A stretch of 64,000 bases of DNA from Hyphomicrobiaceae bacterium (GTDB taxonomy: Bacteria; Pseudomonadota; Alphaproteobacteria; Rhizobiales; Hyphomicrobiaceae), in the NCBI GenBank assembly GCA_041397645.1, contig JAWKWE010000004.1:1736001-1800000 (forward strand), read 5' to 3'. Positions within the stretch are counted from its first letter, which is position 1. Each line of letters opens with the position of its first letter. The translations under genes and the position numbers were made by a program. The notes under the pieces were generated by a model that ran no database searches, was not told the DNA's origin, and saw nothing but the letters and a program-made list of their open reading frames with translations. Shown one piece after another: positions 25,478 to 34,857 of this stretch.

Positions 25478-26908
25478 TCAAGCCGCCGACTGCGCGAGTT
25501 TGCTGTGTCGCTTGGAATAGGTGAAGTAAATCATCATACCGGCCAGTAGCCACAGCACGAAGCGAACGTGGGTCTCCCACGGCAGAAACGCGATCAGCGC
25601 CGCGCACAGGATCGCCCCCACGGCAGCAGACAGTTGACCAAATGGTATTCTGAAAGGCCGTTCCATCTCCGGGTGAGAGCGGCGCAGAATAATCACACCG
25701 CAACAAACCAGCACAAACGCAGCGAGCGTCCCGATGTTCACGAGTTCGGCAAGGACGCCGAGTGGCAAGAACCCGGCCATGATCGCCATGATGACGCCCG
25801 TCAGCACGGTGGTACGAACCGGTGTGTGAGTGCGCGGATTGACAACTGAAAAGTAGCTCGGGATCAGACCGTCGCGTGAAATTGCGACAACTATGCGTGT
25901 CAGTCCGTAATAGAGAACCAACATCACCGTCGTCAGACCGAAGATCACACCGCTCGCGACCAATCCCGCGGCCGTGCTGTGCCCGATCTGCAAGAGCGCT
26001 TCAGAGGCGGGCGAAGAGACGTTGAGGGTCGTGTAGGGTACGATGCCTGTCATCAGTGCCGACACGATGATGTAGACGATGGTGCAAAATGCGAGAGCCG
26101 AAATGATGCCGATCGGAACGTCGCGTTGCGGATTGCGCGCTTCCTCAACAGCGGTGGAAACGGCGTCGAATCCGACATAGGCGAAGAAGACGATGGATGC
26201 GCCCGCGAGGATGCCGACGGGTCTGCCATCCGAATATGCAAACCAACCATTCGGCATGAACGGCGACCAGTTTTGAGCATCGACGTTGAACACGGCAACG
26301 CCAACGAAAATCGCGACAGCCAGAAGCTTGATTGCCACCGCGGCCGCATTGATGCGCGCCGTTTCCTTCACGCCGATGATGAGCAGCCCCATCAGGATCA
26401 GGATGATGATCACGGCTGGAAGATTGACGTAGCCACCACCGCCCTCCCCAAACGGGCCTTTCGTGAAGGCTTCCGGAAGACCGACACCGATCGCCGTCAA
26501 TGCGTTGTTGAAATAGCCCGACCAGCCGTTGGCCACTGCGGCGACCGACACGCCATATTCAAGAATGAGATCCCAGCCGATGATCCAGGCTATCAGTTCG
26601 CCGAACGCCGCATACGAATAGCCGTAAGCGCTGCCGCAGCCGCCGACCATGGCGGCAAGCTCCGCATAGGCGAGCGCCGCGAAGGCACATGCAAACCCAG
26701 CAACGAGATAGGAAACGATAACCGCAGGGCCCGATTGCACAGCGGCGGCATGTCCTGTCAGCACGAAGATACCCGTGCCGATAATCGCGCCGATGCCAAG
26801 CAGGGTGAGATCCAGCGCCGACAACACCCTTTTCAGACCGTGGACACTTTCATGAGGGTTGCCCTCACCATTCCCAACAAGAGGCTTACGGCGAAAAAGA
26901 CCTTCCAT
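25478..26908 (-). CDS. APC family amino acid permease (cationic amino acid transporter-like)
   Basis: A 476-residue inner-membrane protein with about 12 hydrophobic helices. The start of helix 1, LLGIGAIIGTGIFVLTGHAA, is the substrate-binding unwound segment of the APC superfamily and the whole looks like the YfnA/CAT subfamily (GGCGSAYGYSYAAFGELIAWIIGW and so on). It imports or exchanges amino acids with protons; which amino acid cannot be told. It is divergent from the binding-protein gene at 27126, but that gene belongs to a different transporter type. Confidence 0.92.
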   Translation of the reverse strand: MEGLFRRKPLVGNGEGNPHESVHGLKRVLSALDLTLLGIGAIIGTGIFVLTGHAAAVQSGPAVIVSYLVAGFACAFAALAYAELAAMVGGCGSAYGYSYAAFGELIAWIIGWDLILEYGVSVAAVANGWSGYFNNALTAIGVGLPEAFTKGPFGEGGGGYVNLPAVIIILILMGLLIIGVKETARINAAAVAIKLLAVAIFVGVAVFNVDAQNWSPFMPNGWFAYSDGRPVGILAGASIVFFAYVGFDAVSTAVEEARNPQRDVPIGIISALAFCTIVYIIVSALMTGIVPYTTLNVSSPASEALLQIGHSTAAGLVASGVIFGLTTVMLVLYYGLTRIVVAISRDGLIPSYFSVVNPRTHTPVRTTVLTGVIMAIMAGFLPLGVLAELVNIGTLAAFVLVCCGVIILRRSHPEMERPFRIPFGQLSAAVGAILCAALIAFLPWETHVRFVLWLLAGMMIYFTYSKRHSKLAQSAA

Positions 26909-27125
26909 CCCGTCATCTCCAGTTCCTGCCGGCTGACGCCGACGTGGCCTCGAAATAGTGCCCGGGAATCGATGCCGGACCTGGGAATTCTAGCCCAAGG
27001 GACGGCGCGGCTCACGGCTAACGACAAGGCGCGCTGCCCACAAAAGCACCAGAGGCGGGACGAACCGCCAAGGACGAATCGATTCTCAGTGTCCCCGTTC
27101 CCTAACCCGCGATAAAAGGCGGGCC

Positions 27126-28271
27126 ATGACTTCACACCCTAGGACGGTCCAGAAGCTTGAAGCAAGGGCGGTGGCCCGCGCATGCGCCATCCGAAGGCGG
27201 ACGGCCGCCTTTTTCGTTCTGGCTGTTGCCCTTCTTTGTGGCGCAGCTGTTCCGGCCATGGCCGACGACCCCATCCGCATCGCCGTGGTGGGGCCTGTAA
27301 CGGGCGCGGCACGCCTTACAACACGCGCGATCGAGGCAGGCGCACGTCGCGCCATCGGCGAGCTCTCGGCTACAGGGTCGCAACGCTTCACGCTGATTAC
27401 CGAGGATGACGGCTGCGATCCCCAAACTGCAACGACCAAAGCCCACGGGCTCATTGCTGCCGGGGTCGACCTCGTTTTGGGGCATCCATGCACAAAGGCG
27501 GCCATCGCCGCGGCAGAGGTCTATGCACAGTCCAGTGTCGTTTTCATCGCCACGCATACGCGCCATCCGGCACTGACGGCGAATGGCCGCCGCGCTTCGA
27601 TCTTCCGGCTGTGTGGCCGCGACGACGGACAAGGACGGGACGCGGCACGCATTCTCCTGGGACTGTCAGGTGACAAACCGATTGCCATCGTGAACGATCG
27701 CACGCTTTACGCCAAAACCATCGCTGAAGCGGCTGAGCGCGTTGTGCGCGCTGCCAAGGCACAGATGATCACCGCGACCGTCATCGCTGGGCAGAAGGAA
27801 TATCCTCGCCTCGTTTCAAAAATCAAAGACGCGAGCATTGTGTTCTACGCGGGCTTCCCGCTTGAAGCTGGCTTCATTACCAGCGAACTCCTGAGCGCTG
27901 GATCTGGCGCGCGCATCATTGCCTCCGACGCCGTCGCCACCCGCGAGTTACCTGCATCGTTTCCTCAGATCACATCAAAGATCGATGTACTGATGCGTGC
28001 TGACGATGAAACCGATGAGACGCTGGCGCGCGCCGCTGTGGAGATCTTCACACACGCCTATGTGCGTGCATACGGGCCAGTGCGCGATCAATGGATGTCC
28101 GATGCAGCGACACGAAGCGCACTCGCGGCAGGTATCCTTGCCAAGGCGGGCCCGCATGCAAGCACGTCAGGACCGATCGCATTCGACGCCGCGGGTGATG
28201 CGGACGTAACATCCTACAAACTGATGCAATGGGATGGAAAAAATTGGGTGCCGGCCAGACGCTCGTTCTGA
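27126..28271 (+). CDS. Leu/Ile/Val-type periplasmic binding protein (type 1 PBP)
   Basis: A 381-residue protein with a long, basic N-terminus and a hydrophobic signal segment ending VPAMA-DD (about residue 47). The mature domain matches LivJ-type binding proteins: IRIAVVGPVTGAA...GARRAIGEL, EDDGCDPQTATTKAHGLIAAGVDLVLGHPCT, YAQSSVVFIATHTRHP and a C-terminal VTSYKLMQWDGKNW. It would capture a small amino-acid-like ligand. No ABC permease or ATPase gene is adjacent, so it may serve a remote transporter or act as a sensor. Confidence 0.85.
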   Translation: MTSHPRTVQKLEARAVARACAIRRRTAAFFVLAVALLCGAAVPAMADDPIRIAVVGPVTGAARLTTRAIEAGARRAIGELSATGSQRFTLITEDDGCDPQTATTKAHGLIAAGVDLVLGHPCTKAAIAAAEVYAQSSVVFIATHTRHPALTANGRRASIFRLCGRDDGQGRDAARILLGLSGDKPIAIVNDRTLYAKTIAEAAERVVRAAKAQMITATVIAGQKEYPRLVSKIKDASIVFYAGFPLEAGFITSELLSAGSGARIIASDAVATRELPASFPQITSKIDVLMRADDETDETLARAAVEIFTHAYVRAYGPVRDQWMSDAATRSALAAGILAKAGPHASTSGPIAFDAAGDADVTSYKLMQWDGKNWVPARRSF

Positions 28272-28290
28272 CACGGCACCCTTGTTTTGG
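28246..28290 (+). terminator. terminator of the binding-protein gene
   Basis: Stem arms 28246-28253 and 28274-28281 (GGGTGCCG with CGGCACCC) are followed by TTGTTTTGG. The left arm lies inside the last codons of the gene. Confidence 0.7.
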
Positions 28291-28399
28291 CATTCAACAA
28301 CCAGAGCCTGATCCGGCGGCCGCATTGGCGCGGAACAAACCTAACGTATGCCGGGCGGGCACGAATAACTCGTGCTCGCAAACCTCATCGTCGACCGAA

Positions 28400-28603
28400 T
28401 TAACGGCCCTGGGATTCCGCGAGGCACTCTTCCATGAGTGCACGTTCAAGACGCCTTAGATCGTCCGGAACGTTGCTGCCGGATTGGCGGCATTCGCGAA
28501 TACGCTGTTGTACTAGGGCATAGCAGCGGCGCGGATCGTCTTCCGATTGCTCCATCTGCTGAACGAGATCCGCGATCTCGACCTGACCCATTTGCTGCGA
28601 CAT
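28400..28603 (-). CDS. small helical protein, function unknown
   Basis: From the ATG at 28603 a 67-residue acidic, fully helical-looking protein with no signal peptide (MSQQMGQVEIADLVQQMEQ, then two cysteines in RRCYA and RECRQ and a third in EECLAE). The longer frame to 28666 adds residues with no family support. No family is recognised. Kept as a probable small gene because its charge pattern and codon use look like real coding sequence; it is divergent from purB. Confidence 0.5.
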   Translation of the reverse strand: MSQQMGQVEIADLVQQMEQSEDDPRRCYALVQQRIRECRQSGSNVPDDLRRLERALMEECLAESQGR

Positions 28604-29004
28604 GACTCTACAGGTCTCCCCGCAAGAATTTAGGAATTGGAGCGCTCTTGCATCCAAGATGCACAATCGCCGGTTCTTTCAAACCTTAGCCATTATACCT
28701 CAAAAAACCCTCAAAAGCAGAGGCTCCCCGGTTTCAACATTCACATGGCGGTTAACAATGTGACTTTCACGTCATCATTATTGGACCTCCCTACCGCACG
28801 CCGCAAAGCGCGCGGGGCGCTCATTCAACACCGCACTGTGGCCAGATCCGGGCTTCTTGCGGGCGAAGCCGTCGCGCTTGATCAACTCTTGTTGCGAAGC
28901 GGCAAATTTACATCACGAACGGATTGGAAAGCCATTCATTGAAGCGGACTGCCGCGTCTGCTAGGCAATTGCCGCAACGCATCAAAAAAACCGGAATTGA
29001 AACG
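28604..29004. other. 401-base gap upstream of purB
   Basis: Contains the purB promoter region. A + strand open frame (28637-28942) lacks an SD and any protein-like pattern and is not called. No terminator, tRNA or repeat was seen. Confidence 0.4.
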
Positions 29005-30306
29005 ATGATCCCTCGATATTCGCGCGTTGAAATGACTCGTATTTGGGAACCGGCCTCGCGCTTTCGAATTTGGTTCGAAATCGAGGCACACGCAGCCGCG
29101 GCCATGGCGGAGATCGGAATAATCCCCAAAGAAGCAGCTGCAACAATCTGGGACAAGGGGTCGCAGGCCGAGTTCTCCGTGGCGCGGATCGACGAAATCG
29201 AATCAGTCACCAAGCACGACGTCATTGCCTTCCTTACACATCTGGCCGAGCATGTGGGGCCTCAGGCGCGATTCGTTCACCAGGGCATGACCTCCTCCGA
29301 CGTGCTGGACACCTGCCTCAACGTGCAGCTTGTGCGTGCCGCCGATCTCCTCATCGCAGACATCGACCGCCTGCTCGCAGCATTGAAAACGCGCGCCTTC
29401 GAGCACAAGGACACGATCACCATCGGCCGAAGCCATGGCATTCACGCCGAACCAACGACCTTCGGCGTCAAGCTCGCATCCGCGTATGCCGAGTTTGCGC
29501 GCTGCCGCGAGCGCATGCTTAACGCGCGTAAGGAAGTGGCAACCTGCGCGATCTCTGGCGCCGTCGGCACCTTCGCCAACATCGATCCGCGCGTGGAGGA
29601 GTACGTCGCCGACAAGCTCGGGCTAGTGGCAGAGCCGGTGTCGACGCAGATCATTCCGCGTGATCGGCACGCGATGTATTTCGCGACACTCGGCGTCGTC
29701 GCCTCATGCATGGAGCGTCTGGCGATCGAGATCCGTCACCTGCAGCGCACCGAAGTGTTGGAAGCGGAGGAATATTTCTCGCCGGGGCAGAAGGGCTCCT
29801 CGGCGATGCCGCACAAACGCAATCCCGTGTTAACGGAAAACCTCACCGGCCTGGCCCGCATGGTGCGCGCCTATGCGCTACCCGCCATGGAAAACGTCGC
29901 GCTCTGGCATGAGCGCGATATCTCCCATTCCTCCGTCGAACGTATGATCGGCCCCGACGCGACGGTGACGCTCGATTTCGCATTGAACAGACTGGCTGGC
30001 GTGATCGAGAAGCTCGTCGTCTATCCCGCAAACATGAAGAAGAACCTCGACAAGCTCGGCGGATTGCACAACTCGCAACGCGTTCTCCTGGCTCTGACCC
30101 AAGCTGGGGCCTCGCGCGAGGACGCCTATGCGCTGGTCCAGCGGAACGCCATGAAGACCTGGGAGCATGGCGCCGACTTTCTCACCGAGCTCAAGTCGGA
30201 CAAGGATGTCACGGCAAAAGTATCTGCCGCAGACCTCGAAAAGATGTTTGATCTGGGTTATCACACCAAACACGTCGACACGATTTTCAAGCGCGTATTC
30301 GGGTAG
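29005..30306 (+). CDS. purB: adenylosuccinate lyase
   Basis: Cleaves fumarate from SAICAR and from adenylosuccinate in purine synthesis. The 433-residue protein belongs to the fumarase/aspartase superfamily: the N-terminal IPRYSRVEMTRIWEP, the catalytic TSSDVLDT and GRSHGIHAEPTTFG, and the mobile signature loop GSSAMPHKRNP all fit. ATG 29005 gives the normal start; the open frame from 28924 adds 27 residues. Other pur genes lie further along (purL, purQ, purS, purC), but not in one operon with it. Confidence 0.97.
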   Translation: MIPRYSRVEMTRIWEPASRFRIWFEIEAHAAAAMAEIGIIPKEAAATIWDKGSQAEFSVARIDEIESVTKHDVIAFLTHLAEHVGPQARFVHQGMTSSDVLDTCLNVQLVRAADLLIADIDRLLAALKTRAFEHKDTITIGRSHGIHAEPTTFGVKLASAYAEFARCRERMLNARKEVATCAISGAVGTFANIDPRVEEYVADKLGLVAEPVSTQIIPRDRHAMYFATLGVVASCMERLAIEIRHLQRTEVLEAEEYFSPGQKGSSAMPHKRNPVLTENLTGLARMVRAYALPAMENVALWHERDISHSSVERMIGPDATVTLDFALNRLAGVIEKLVVYPANMKKNLDKLGGLHNSQRVLLALTQAGASREDAYALVQRNAMKTWEHGADFLTELKSDKDVTAKVSAADLEKMFDLGYHTKHVDTIFKRVFG

Positions 30307-30388
30307 CGCGGCTCTCGTCCACCCCCCTGATAGACTGCTTGTTGGATGCATCGTTGTGTTAAGACGGGTGGCATCGAGGTGAAGAATT

Positions 30389-31729
30389 TTGGCTGATCAC
30401 GACCGAACGACCCCACGCACGATCTCTCGCCGATCAAGGAGTCTGAGACGCTACACCTACGCCGGGTTTTCCAGGCACGTTTGGAAAAGGCGTCTGGTGT
30501 TCCTCTCCGGTGCAATCGTGGTGGCGCTCGTCGCGGTAGGATTTGCGCAGCTGGCAGACCTTGCGCAGGAGGTCTTCAACCACGCTCTCAAACATTGGAT
30601 GTGGTTGCCGCTAATCGTTACCCCGATCAGCTTCGCCGTGCTGGCCTACATAACGCGGCGGTGGTATCCCGCCGCCCAGGGCAGCGGTATTCCGCAGGTC
30701 ATTGCTGCCCGCGCCAGCAAGGATCAGGCTCATCGCTTCAGCTTGCTCGATTGGCGCATGGCGATTGCAAAAATCGTCATGACATCGGTGGCGATCCTTA
30801 CCGGCGCCTCGGTTGGCCGCGAAGGCCCCAGCGTGCAGATCGGCGCTTCCATCATGTTTGCCATCGCGGGTTTTGCCCGACTTGGACGCGCCGATGGACT
30901 TGTGCTTGCCGGTTCCGCCGCAGGCGTCGCTGCCGCCTTCAATGCGCCGTTGGCGGGTATCGTGTTCGCCATCGAGGAAGTCGCAAAATCCTTCACCGGC
31001 CGGGTGAACGAGCTCGTGCTTGGATCGGTTATCGTCGCAGGCGGCGTCAGCTGGCTCCTGCTTGGCAACTATTCCTATTTCGGTGGCGGGTCCGCCCGCG
31101 TGATCAGCGGGTTCGATTGGCTTGCCGTTCTTGTGTGCGCCATCATCGGCGGAGCACTCGGCGGTCTGTTCAGCCGCACCATGATCGCGATCGTCTTTCA
31201 TCCACCCGAATGGGTGGCCAAGCTCAAGCGACATCCAATCTATTTTGCAGCGATCTGCGGTCTCGTCGTCGCCATCCTCAGCATCGCAACCAACGGCTAT
31301 GCTTCCGGCAGCGGCTACACGGAAACCCGGTCGGGGCTCTACTTCGGCATCACTATTCCCTGGTATTACGGACTGGCAAAAATGGTAGCCACGCTGCTGT
31401 CCGCCGTCAGCGGCATACCAGGTGGCCTGTTCTCGCCGTCGCTCGCAGCAGGCGCTGGAATTGGCTCAATGGTGGCCGAGGTTTTGACGTTCGTTGAGCC
31501 TCGCAACGTCCTGCTGCTGATGATGGCCGGATACTTTGCTGGCGTCGTTCAGTCACCGCTTACCGCCGCCGTGATCGTAATCGAAATGACAAGCGACCGC
31601 GCCATGGTCATTCCGCTGCTCGCAACGGCCCTGCTGGCGTCCAGCGTCTCGCGCGTAATCAGCCGACGCCCACTCTATCACGCCTTGTCGTTGACGTTCG
31701 CTCAGAAGCCCGCAACACGTAAGCCTTAA
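30389..31729 (+). CDS. ClC family chloride channel/antiporter
   Basis: A 446-residue inner-membrane protein without CBS domains. The three ion-path motifs are present: GSGIPQV (about 98-104), GREGPSVQIG (143-152, with the gating Glu 145) and GIPGGLFSPSLAAGA near 345-360. The FAIEEV segment keeps the inner proton-pathway glutamate, so a Cl-/H+ antiporter is more likely than a channel. The start is an unusual TTG at 30389, chosen because GAGGTGAAG lies about seven bases before it. Its stop is 30 bases from the stop of the FKBP gene on the other strand. Confidence 0.93.
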   Translation: MADHDRTTPRTISRRSRSLRRYTYAGFSRHVWKRRLVFLSGAIVVALVAVGFAQLADLAQEVFNHALKHWMWLPLIVTPISFAVLAYITRRWYPAAQGSGIPQVIAARASKDQAHRFSLLDWRMAIAKIVMTSVAILTGASVGREGPSVQIGASIMFAIAGFARLGRADGLVLAGSAAGVAAAFNAPLAGIVFAIEEVAKSFTGRVNELVLGSVIVAGGVSWLLLGNYSYFGGGSARVISGFDWLAVLVCAIIGGALGGLFSRTMIAIVFHPPEWVAKLKRHPIYFAAICGLVVAILSIATNGYASGSGYTETRSGLYFGITIPWYYGLAKMVATLLSAVSGIPGGLFSPSLAAGAGIGSMVAEVLTFVEPRNVLLLMMAGYFAGVVQSPLTAAVIVIEMTSDRAMVIPLLATALLASSVSRVISRRPLYHALSLTFAQKPATRKP

Positions 31730-31731
31730 GA

Positions 31732-31748
31732 GCAAGAAGCTTTCTTGC
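31732..31748. terminator. small hairpin between convergent genes
   Basis: A 7-bp stem (GCAAGAA with TTCTTGC, loop of three bases) between the ClC stop and the FKBP stop. Only moderately stable and with no T-run; a weak bidirectional terminator at best. Confidence 0.4.
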
Positions 31749-31759
31749 CAGCTTAACGA

Positions 31760-32272
31760 TCAGTCGTCGTCCTTGAGGTCGAGCAATTCCACGTCGAAAA
31801 TCAGTGTGGCATTCGGCGGAATGACGCCGCCAGCGCCGCGCGCGCCATAACCCAGTTGAGGCGGGATGATCAGCGTGCGCTTGCCGCCGACCTTCATGGA
31901 AGCAACGCCTTCGTCCCAGCCCTTGATCACTTGACCGACGCCGATGGTGAAGGCGAATGGCTTGCCGCGGTCAACGGACGAGTCGAATTTGGCGCCCTTG
32001 GCGCCGTCTTTATACAGCCATCCCGTATAGTGCATCACGCAGGTCTGGCCGGTCTTAGGCGCGTCGCCTGTGCCTTCCTGGGTATCGATGATCTGAAGGC
32101 CAGAAGCAGTGGTCTTGGCGTTGGACATGTCTATTCCTGTCGATTGGGGTTGGCTCGCCTGCTCAGCGTGTGACGACGCAGCGTCCGATGCTGAGGGCTC
32201 CGATTTCTGACCATCACACGCACCGAGCGAGATGGCGGCGAAAAGTGCAGCTGGAATTGTGATGGTTCGCAT
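31760..32272 (-). CDS. FKBP-type peptidyl-prolyl isomerase, lipoprotein
   Basis: A 170-residue protein. From ATG 32272 the N-terminus is a lipoprotein signal with lipobox ISLGAC (Cys 19), then a short Ser/Glu linker and one FKBP domain (about 60-168) with the typical YTGWLYKDGAKGAKFDSS, FTIGVGQVIKGWDEGV, PPQLGYGARG and NATLIFDVELL, all active-site aromatics in place. It would speed proline isomerisation in the periplasm, anchored to a membrane. The upstream start at 32320 would place 16 residues before the signal and is less likely. Confidence 0.92.
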   Translation of the reverse strand: MRTITIPAALFAAISLGACDGQKSEPSASDAASSHAEQASQPQSTGIDMSNAKTTASGLQIIDTQEGTGDAPKTGQTCVMHYTGWLYKDGAKGAKFDSSVDRGKPFAFTIGVGQVIKGWDEGVASMKVGGKRTLIIPPQLGYGARGAGGVIPPNATLIFDVELLDLKDDD

Positions 32273-32392
32273 CGCCGCGGAGGGTCCATATGTGGCTTGG
32301 ATTTTTCTATTGTGCGCCACTCTTTAGCCCGGCTTCCCGATCAGGGGAAGCCCGCCGATCGCGCCGGCCCGGTACCGATATCCGCGCGCTCC

Positions 32393-32773
32393 CTAAGCGC
32401 CGAGCAGCAGGGGAGCTGAATGACGCCGGGAGCGTCCTTCGAAATAGCACCCGTCCTCCAACGCCAGTTTCTTATGGAAGATGTCCCCGACCACACTGCT
32501 GGCGGCCTTCATCGTGAGTGTGTTCGCGTAGATCTCTCCGTTAACCTCGCCAAGCACAACGACGTTTTCAGCGCGGACGCTTCCGTTGACGACCCCACGC
32601 TCGGTGATCACGAGCTCGGAACAGCTGACATCGCCATCGACGGTGCAAGCGATCGTGATTGCGCCGGGATAGCTGATGGCGCCTTCGATCGACAGCCCCC
32701 GTGGAAAGCTCAGGGGCTGGTAATGGGACGGATTTGGCGCGGCTTCGCCGTGCGCGCGGTTCAATCTAGACAT
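32393..32773 (-). CDS. bactofilin (polymer-forming cytoskeletal protein, DUF583)
   Basis: A 126-residue protein whose core is a right-handed beta-helix of short repeats: SIEGAISYPGAITIACTVDGDVSCSELVI, GVVNGSVRAENVVVLGEVNGEIYANTL, SVVGDIFHKKLALEDGCYFEG. Bactofilins polymerise without nucleotide and shape the cell or hold envelope enzymes in place. Short basic tails at both ends flank the core as in other members. ATG 32773 follows AGAGG at short spacing; the frame open to 33049 is not needed. It stands alone, divergent from the 40-residue gene at 32948. Confidence 0.9.
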   Translation of the reverse strand: MSRLNRAHGEAAPNPSHYQPLSFPRGLSIEGAISYPGAITIACTVDGDVSCSELVITERGVVNGSVRAENVVVLGEVNGEIYANTLTMKAASSVVGDIFHKKLALEDGCYFEGRSRRHSAPLLLGA

Positions 32774-32947
32774 TTGGCCTCTCGTCATCAGCGCCCGCAC
32801 GCTTAACTCTACACGCGACACGATGATGGCAACAATCCGGCTAAGCCCCGGGCTCCGCGGGGCGTTGGCAGGAGGTAATTCACAATTGACAGCCCACGAT
32901 ATCCGCCTAAAACGCGCGCTTGACGTTGAAACTAGGGAAATCCACCG

Positions 32948-33070
32948 ATGCCGACCATGTCGAACATGCGCCGCCGCAAGATCCAGGCACGCCAGCGCAA
33001 AGTTGAGAACGAGAAGAAGCGCCTTTCGAAGATCGCCAAGAAAGAACAAAATGCAAAGAAGGCTGGCTAA
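32948..33070 (+). CDS. 40-residue basic protein
   Basis: ATG to TAA, 40 residues, extremely basic and helical: MPTMSNMRRRKIQARQRK, then VENEKKRLSKIAKKEQ and a Lys-rich end. Short Lys/Arg proteins of this pattern occur beside many rhizobial genes and look like nucleic-acid or ribosome-associated proteins; function unknown. Evidence for a real gene: perfectly kept frame, amino-acid-biased codons and a strong terminator 50 bases after the stop. Confidence 0.7.
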   Translation: MPTMSNMRRRKIQARQRKVENEKKRLSKIAKKEQNAKKAG

Positions 33071-33119
33071 GCCGAACTTCTCTGCAAAGCAAAGTCTTGG
33101 CGCGATGCGCTAAGAATTA

Positions 33120-33157
33120 GGGCGCGGAAACTCCATGGGCCGCGCCCATTTCTTTTT
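33120..33157 (+). terminator. intrinsic terminator
   Basis: An 8-bp GC stem (33120-33127 with 33140-33147) is followed by ATTTCTTTTTC. It closes the unit of the 40-residue protein. Confidence 0.85.
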
Positions 33158-33274
33158 CACTTGCCGCATTGCAGCAGCGACGGTGCCTGTACGTCAGTCC
33201 CGGTTGCGTCCCACCCTATGCGAACCGACAATGCCCAAACGACCGCTTTCCGGCGTCAGGGAGGGCCACAAGCC

Positions 33275-33871
33275 ATGCGAACTGCACTCATCCGCTCGAA
33301 AGTTCTGGCTCTTGCGCTGGCCGCCGTCGCGCTCGCTTCCGCATCCACCTGCGTGAAGGCTGGCGATGGGGACGGCGTTGAGGAGATCTACGTCTTGCGC
33401 TCGGTTCGTGAGGCGCGCTCCAAACCGACGGAAGCCTGCTCCACGGAACGCACCAAACTCTCCCAACCTGCGTGGGAGGATCAATACACGTTCCGGTCGC
33501 TTGAGACCCGCCCCAAGGACGGGCGCATCTTGAATACGGACGCCGGCAAGGTCGGGGAAATCCGCGCCTGCTTCGGAAACAGCGCCGATCCCGCCGTCTG
33601 GGAACTCTACGGCGATCTCAACGTCAACGGCGTTTCGGGCAAGGCGTTCGGCAAATGCTACAAGACGAAAGCCGACTTCCCTGAAAAGGGCGTCAATCTG
33701 TTTGCCTGCGCCTTCGATCTGTTCGATCTGTCGGGCGGCTATTTTGGCGGTCAATTGACGACGAATTCTCTCACCACACCGGAGCTGTTTGGCACCGCGT
33801 CCAATCCATCCGGGTATACCCAGGTCTCGATCGCCACGATCCGGCTTTGGAAGAAGCGCGCCGCGCCCTGA
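33275..33871 (+). CDS. secreted protein, function unknown
   Basis: A 198-residue protein from ATG 33275 (GGGAGGG SD). Signal peptide MRTALIRSKVLALALAAVALASASTCVKA, then a mature domain with four cysteines (EACST, RACFG, GKCYK, FACAF) and a beta-rich pattern ending in SIATIRLWKKRAAP. The C-terminal QVSIATIRLWKK pattern looks like an allene-oxide-cyclase-like or lectin-like sheet, but no family is claimed. Open frame upstream to 33161 lacks signal-peptide logic. Confidence 0.7.
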   Translation: MRTALIRSKVLALALAAVALASASTCVKAGDGDGVEEIYVLRSVREARSKPTEACSTERTKLSQPAWEDQYTFRSLETRPKDGRILNTDAGKVGEIRACFGNSADPAVWELYGDLNVNGVSGKAFGKCYKTKADFPEKGVNLFACAFDLFDLSGGYFGGQLTTNSLTTPELFGTASNPSGYTQVSIATIRLWKKRAAP

Positions 33872-34177
33872 CTCGCAAAGGCAGTATCTGAGCAATGCTA
33901 TCTGCGCGGCACGCTGTGAAATGGCCAAGCTGTGAGCGGCGATGAAATCGGCCGCTTCACGCGGCCTGCTCCGCATTCATGATGTTTACGTATCTGTATA
34001 CCTACGCTTGCCGCACCGTCGGTGTTCCGGTAGATTTAATGCAGTGGTTTTCGCTCCGGCGCGAGCGCCCGGGCATCACGCTTATGTTCCCTTTCCATGT
34101 CGGCGTACTCCGGAACTTCCGTTGTTTTTGAGCCGTTTCGGACATATCAATTCTTATAATCAGCAAGGAAACTAATT
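33872..34177. other. 306-base gap
   Basis: Between a secreted-protein gene and hdeD, same direction. It holds one short GGCCGC/GCGGCC hairpin (33950-33966) without a T-run. No gene seen. Confidence 0.4.
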
Positions 34178-34765
34178 ATGGTCACCAACAGCTATCCTCC
34201 CGGAACCGTTCTGATGCGGCCGACCCTCGATGCGCTCGCGCGTAATTGGTGGCTCATCCTGTTGCGCGGCATCCTGGCCATCATCTTTGGCGTGCTGACC
34301 TTCATTTGGCCGGGCCTCACGCTCTTCACGCTCGTCATTTTCTACGGCGCTTTCGCGCTGCTCGATGGCATCTTCGCTCTCGTCGCGGCGGTCACCAAGG
34401 GCGCGCCAGCGCCCAGGTGGTGGCTCGCCATCGTTGGTCTGCTTGGCATCGGCGCCGGTGTGGTGACGCTGATGTGGCCAGGCATCACGGGCATCGTGCT
34501 GCTGTACTTCATCGCGGGCTGGGCCATCGCATCGGGAATTTTCGAAATCATCGGCGCCATTCGCCTGCGTAAAGAGATCGACGACGAGTGGATGCTGATC
34601 GCCAGCGGTGTCTTGGCGGTGATTTTCGGCTTGCTGATCCTCGCCTTTCCTGGCGCCGGTGCGCTCGGTTTGGCCTTCGCCATCGGCGGCTTCGCGGTTG
34701 TTTACGGCGGGCTTCTGGTAGCGTTCGCACTCCGTCTGAGAAAGCATGCCGAAGTGAAGATCTAG
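34178..34765 (+). CDS. HdeD family membrane protein (DUF308)
   Basis: A 195-residue inner-membrane protein with six hydrophobic helices in three tandem pairs, each of the form WWLILLRGILAIIFGVLTF / GLTLFTLVIFYGAFALLDGIF. This is the DUF308/HdeD pattern; E. coli HdeD helps acid resistance at high cell density, and other members are stress-linked, but the mechanism is not known. Starts at ATG 34178 after AAGGAAAC. Its terminator follows at 34795. Confidence 0.9.
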   Translation: MVTNSYPPGTVLMRPTLDALARNWWLILLRGILAIIFGVLTFIWPGLTLFTLVIFYGAFALLDGIFALVAAVTKGAPAPRWWLAIVGLLGIGAGVVTLMWPGITGIVLLYFIAGWAIASGIFEIIGAIRLRKEIDDEWMLIASGVLAVIFGLLILAFPGAGALGLAFAIGGFAVVYGGLLVAFALRLRKHAEVKI

Positions 34766-34794
34766 CCTTCACTGCCATATGCATCAGAAAAGAC

Positions 34795-34833
34795 AAGAGC
34801 CGCCGGACAGATCCGACGGCTCTTTGACTTTAG
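34795..34833. terminator. bidirectional intrinsic terminator
   Basis: AAGAGCCG (34795-34802) pairs with CGGCTCTT (34817-34824), with extra inner pairs. T-rich stretches follow on both strands, so it can serve HdeD and the convergent repeat-protein gene. Confidence 0.8.
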
Positions 34834-34857
34834 CACTCTCGAATTTTGGAACCGTAA

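Noticed and set aside
28637..28942. 101-codon open frame upstream of purB.
   Set aside because: No SD, odd composition, no protein pattern, and it overlaps the likely purB promoter.
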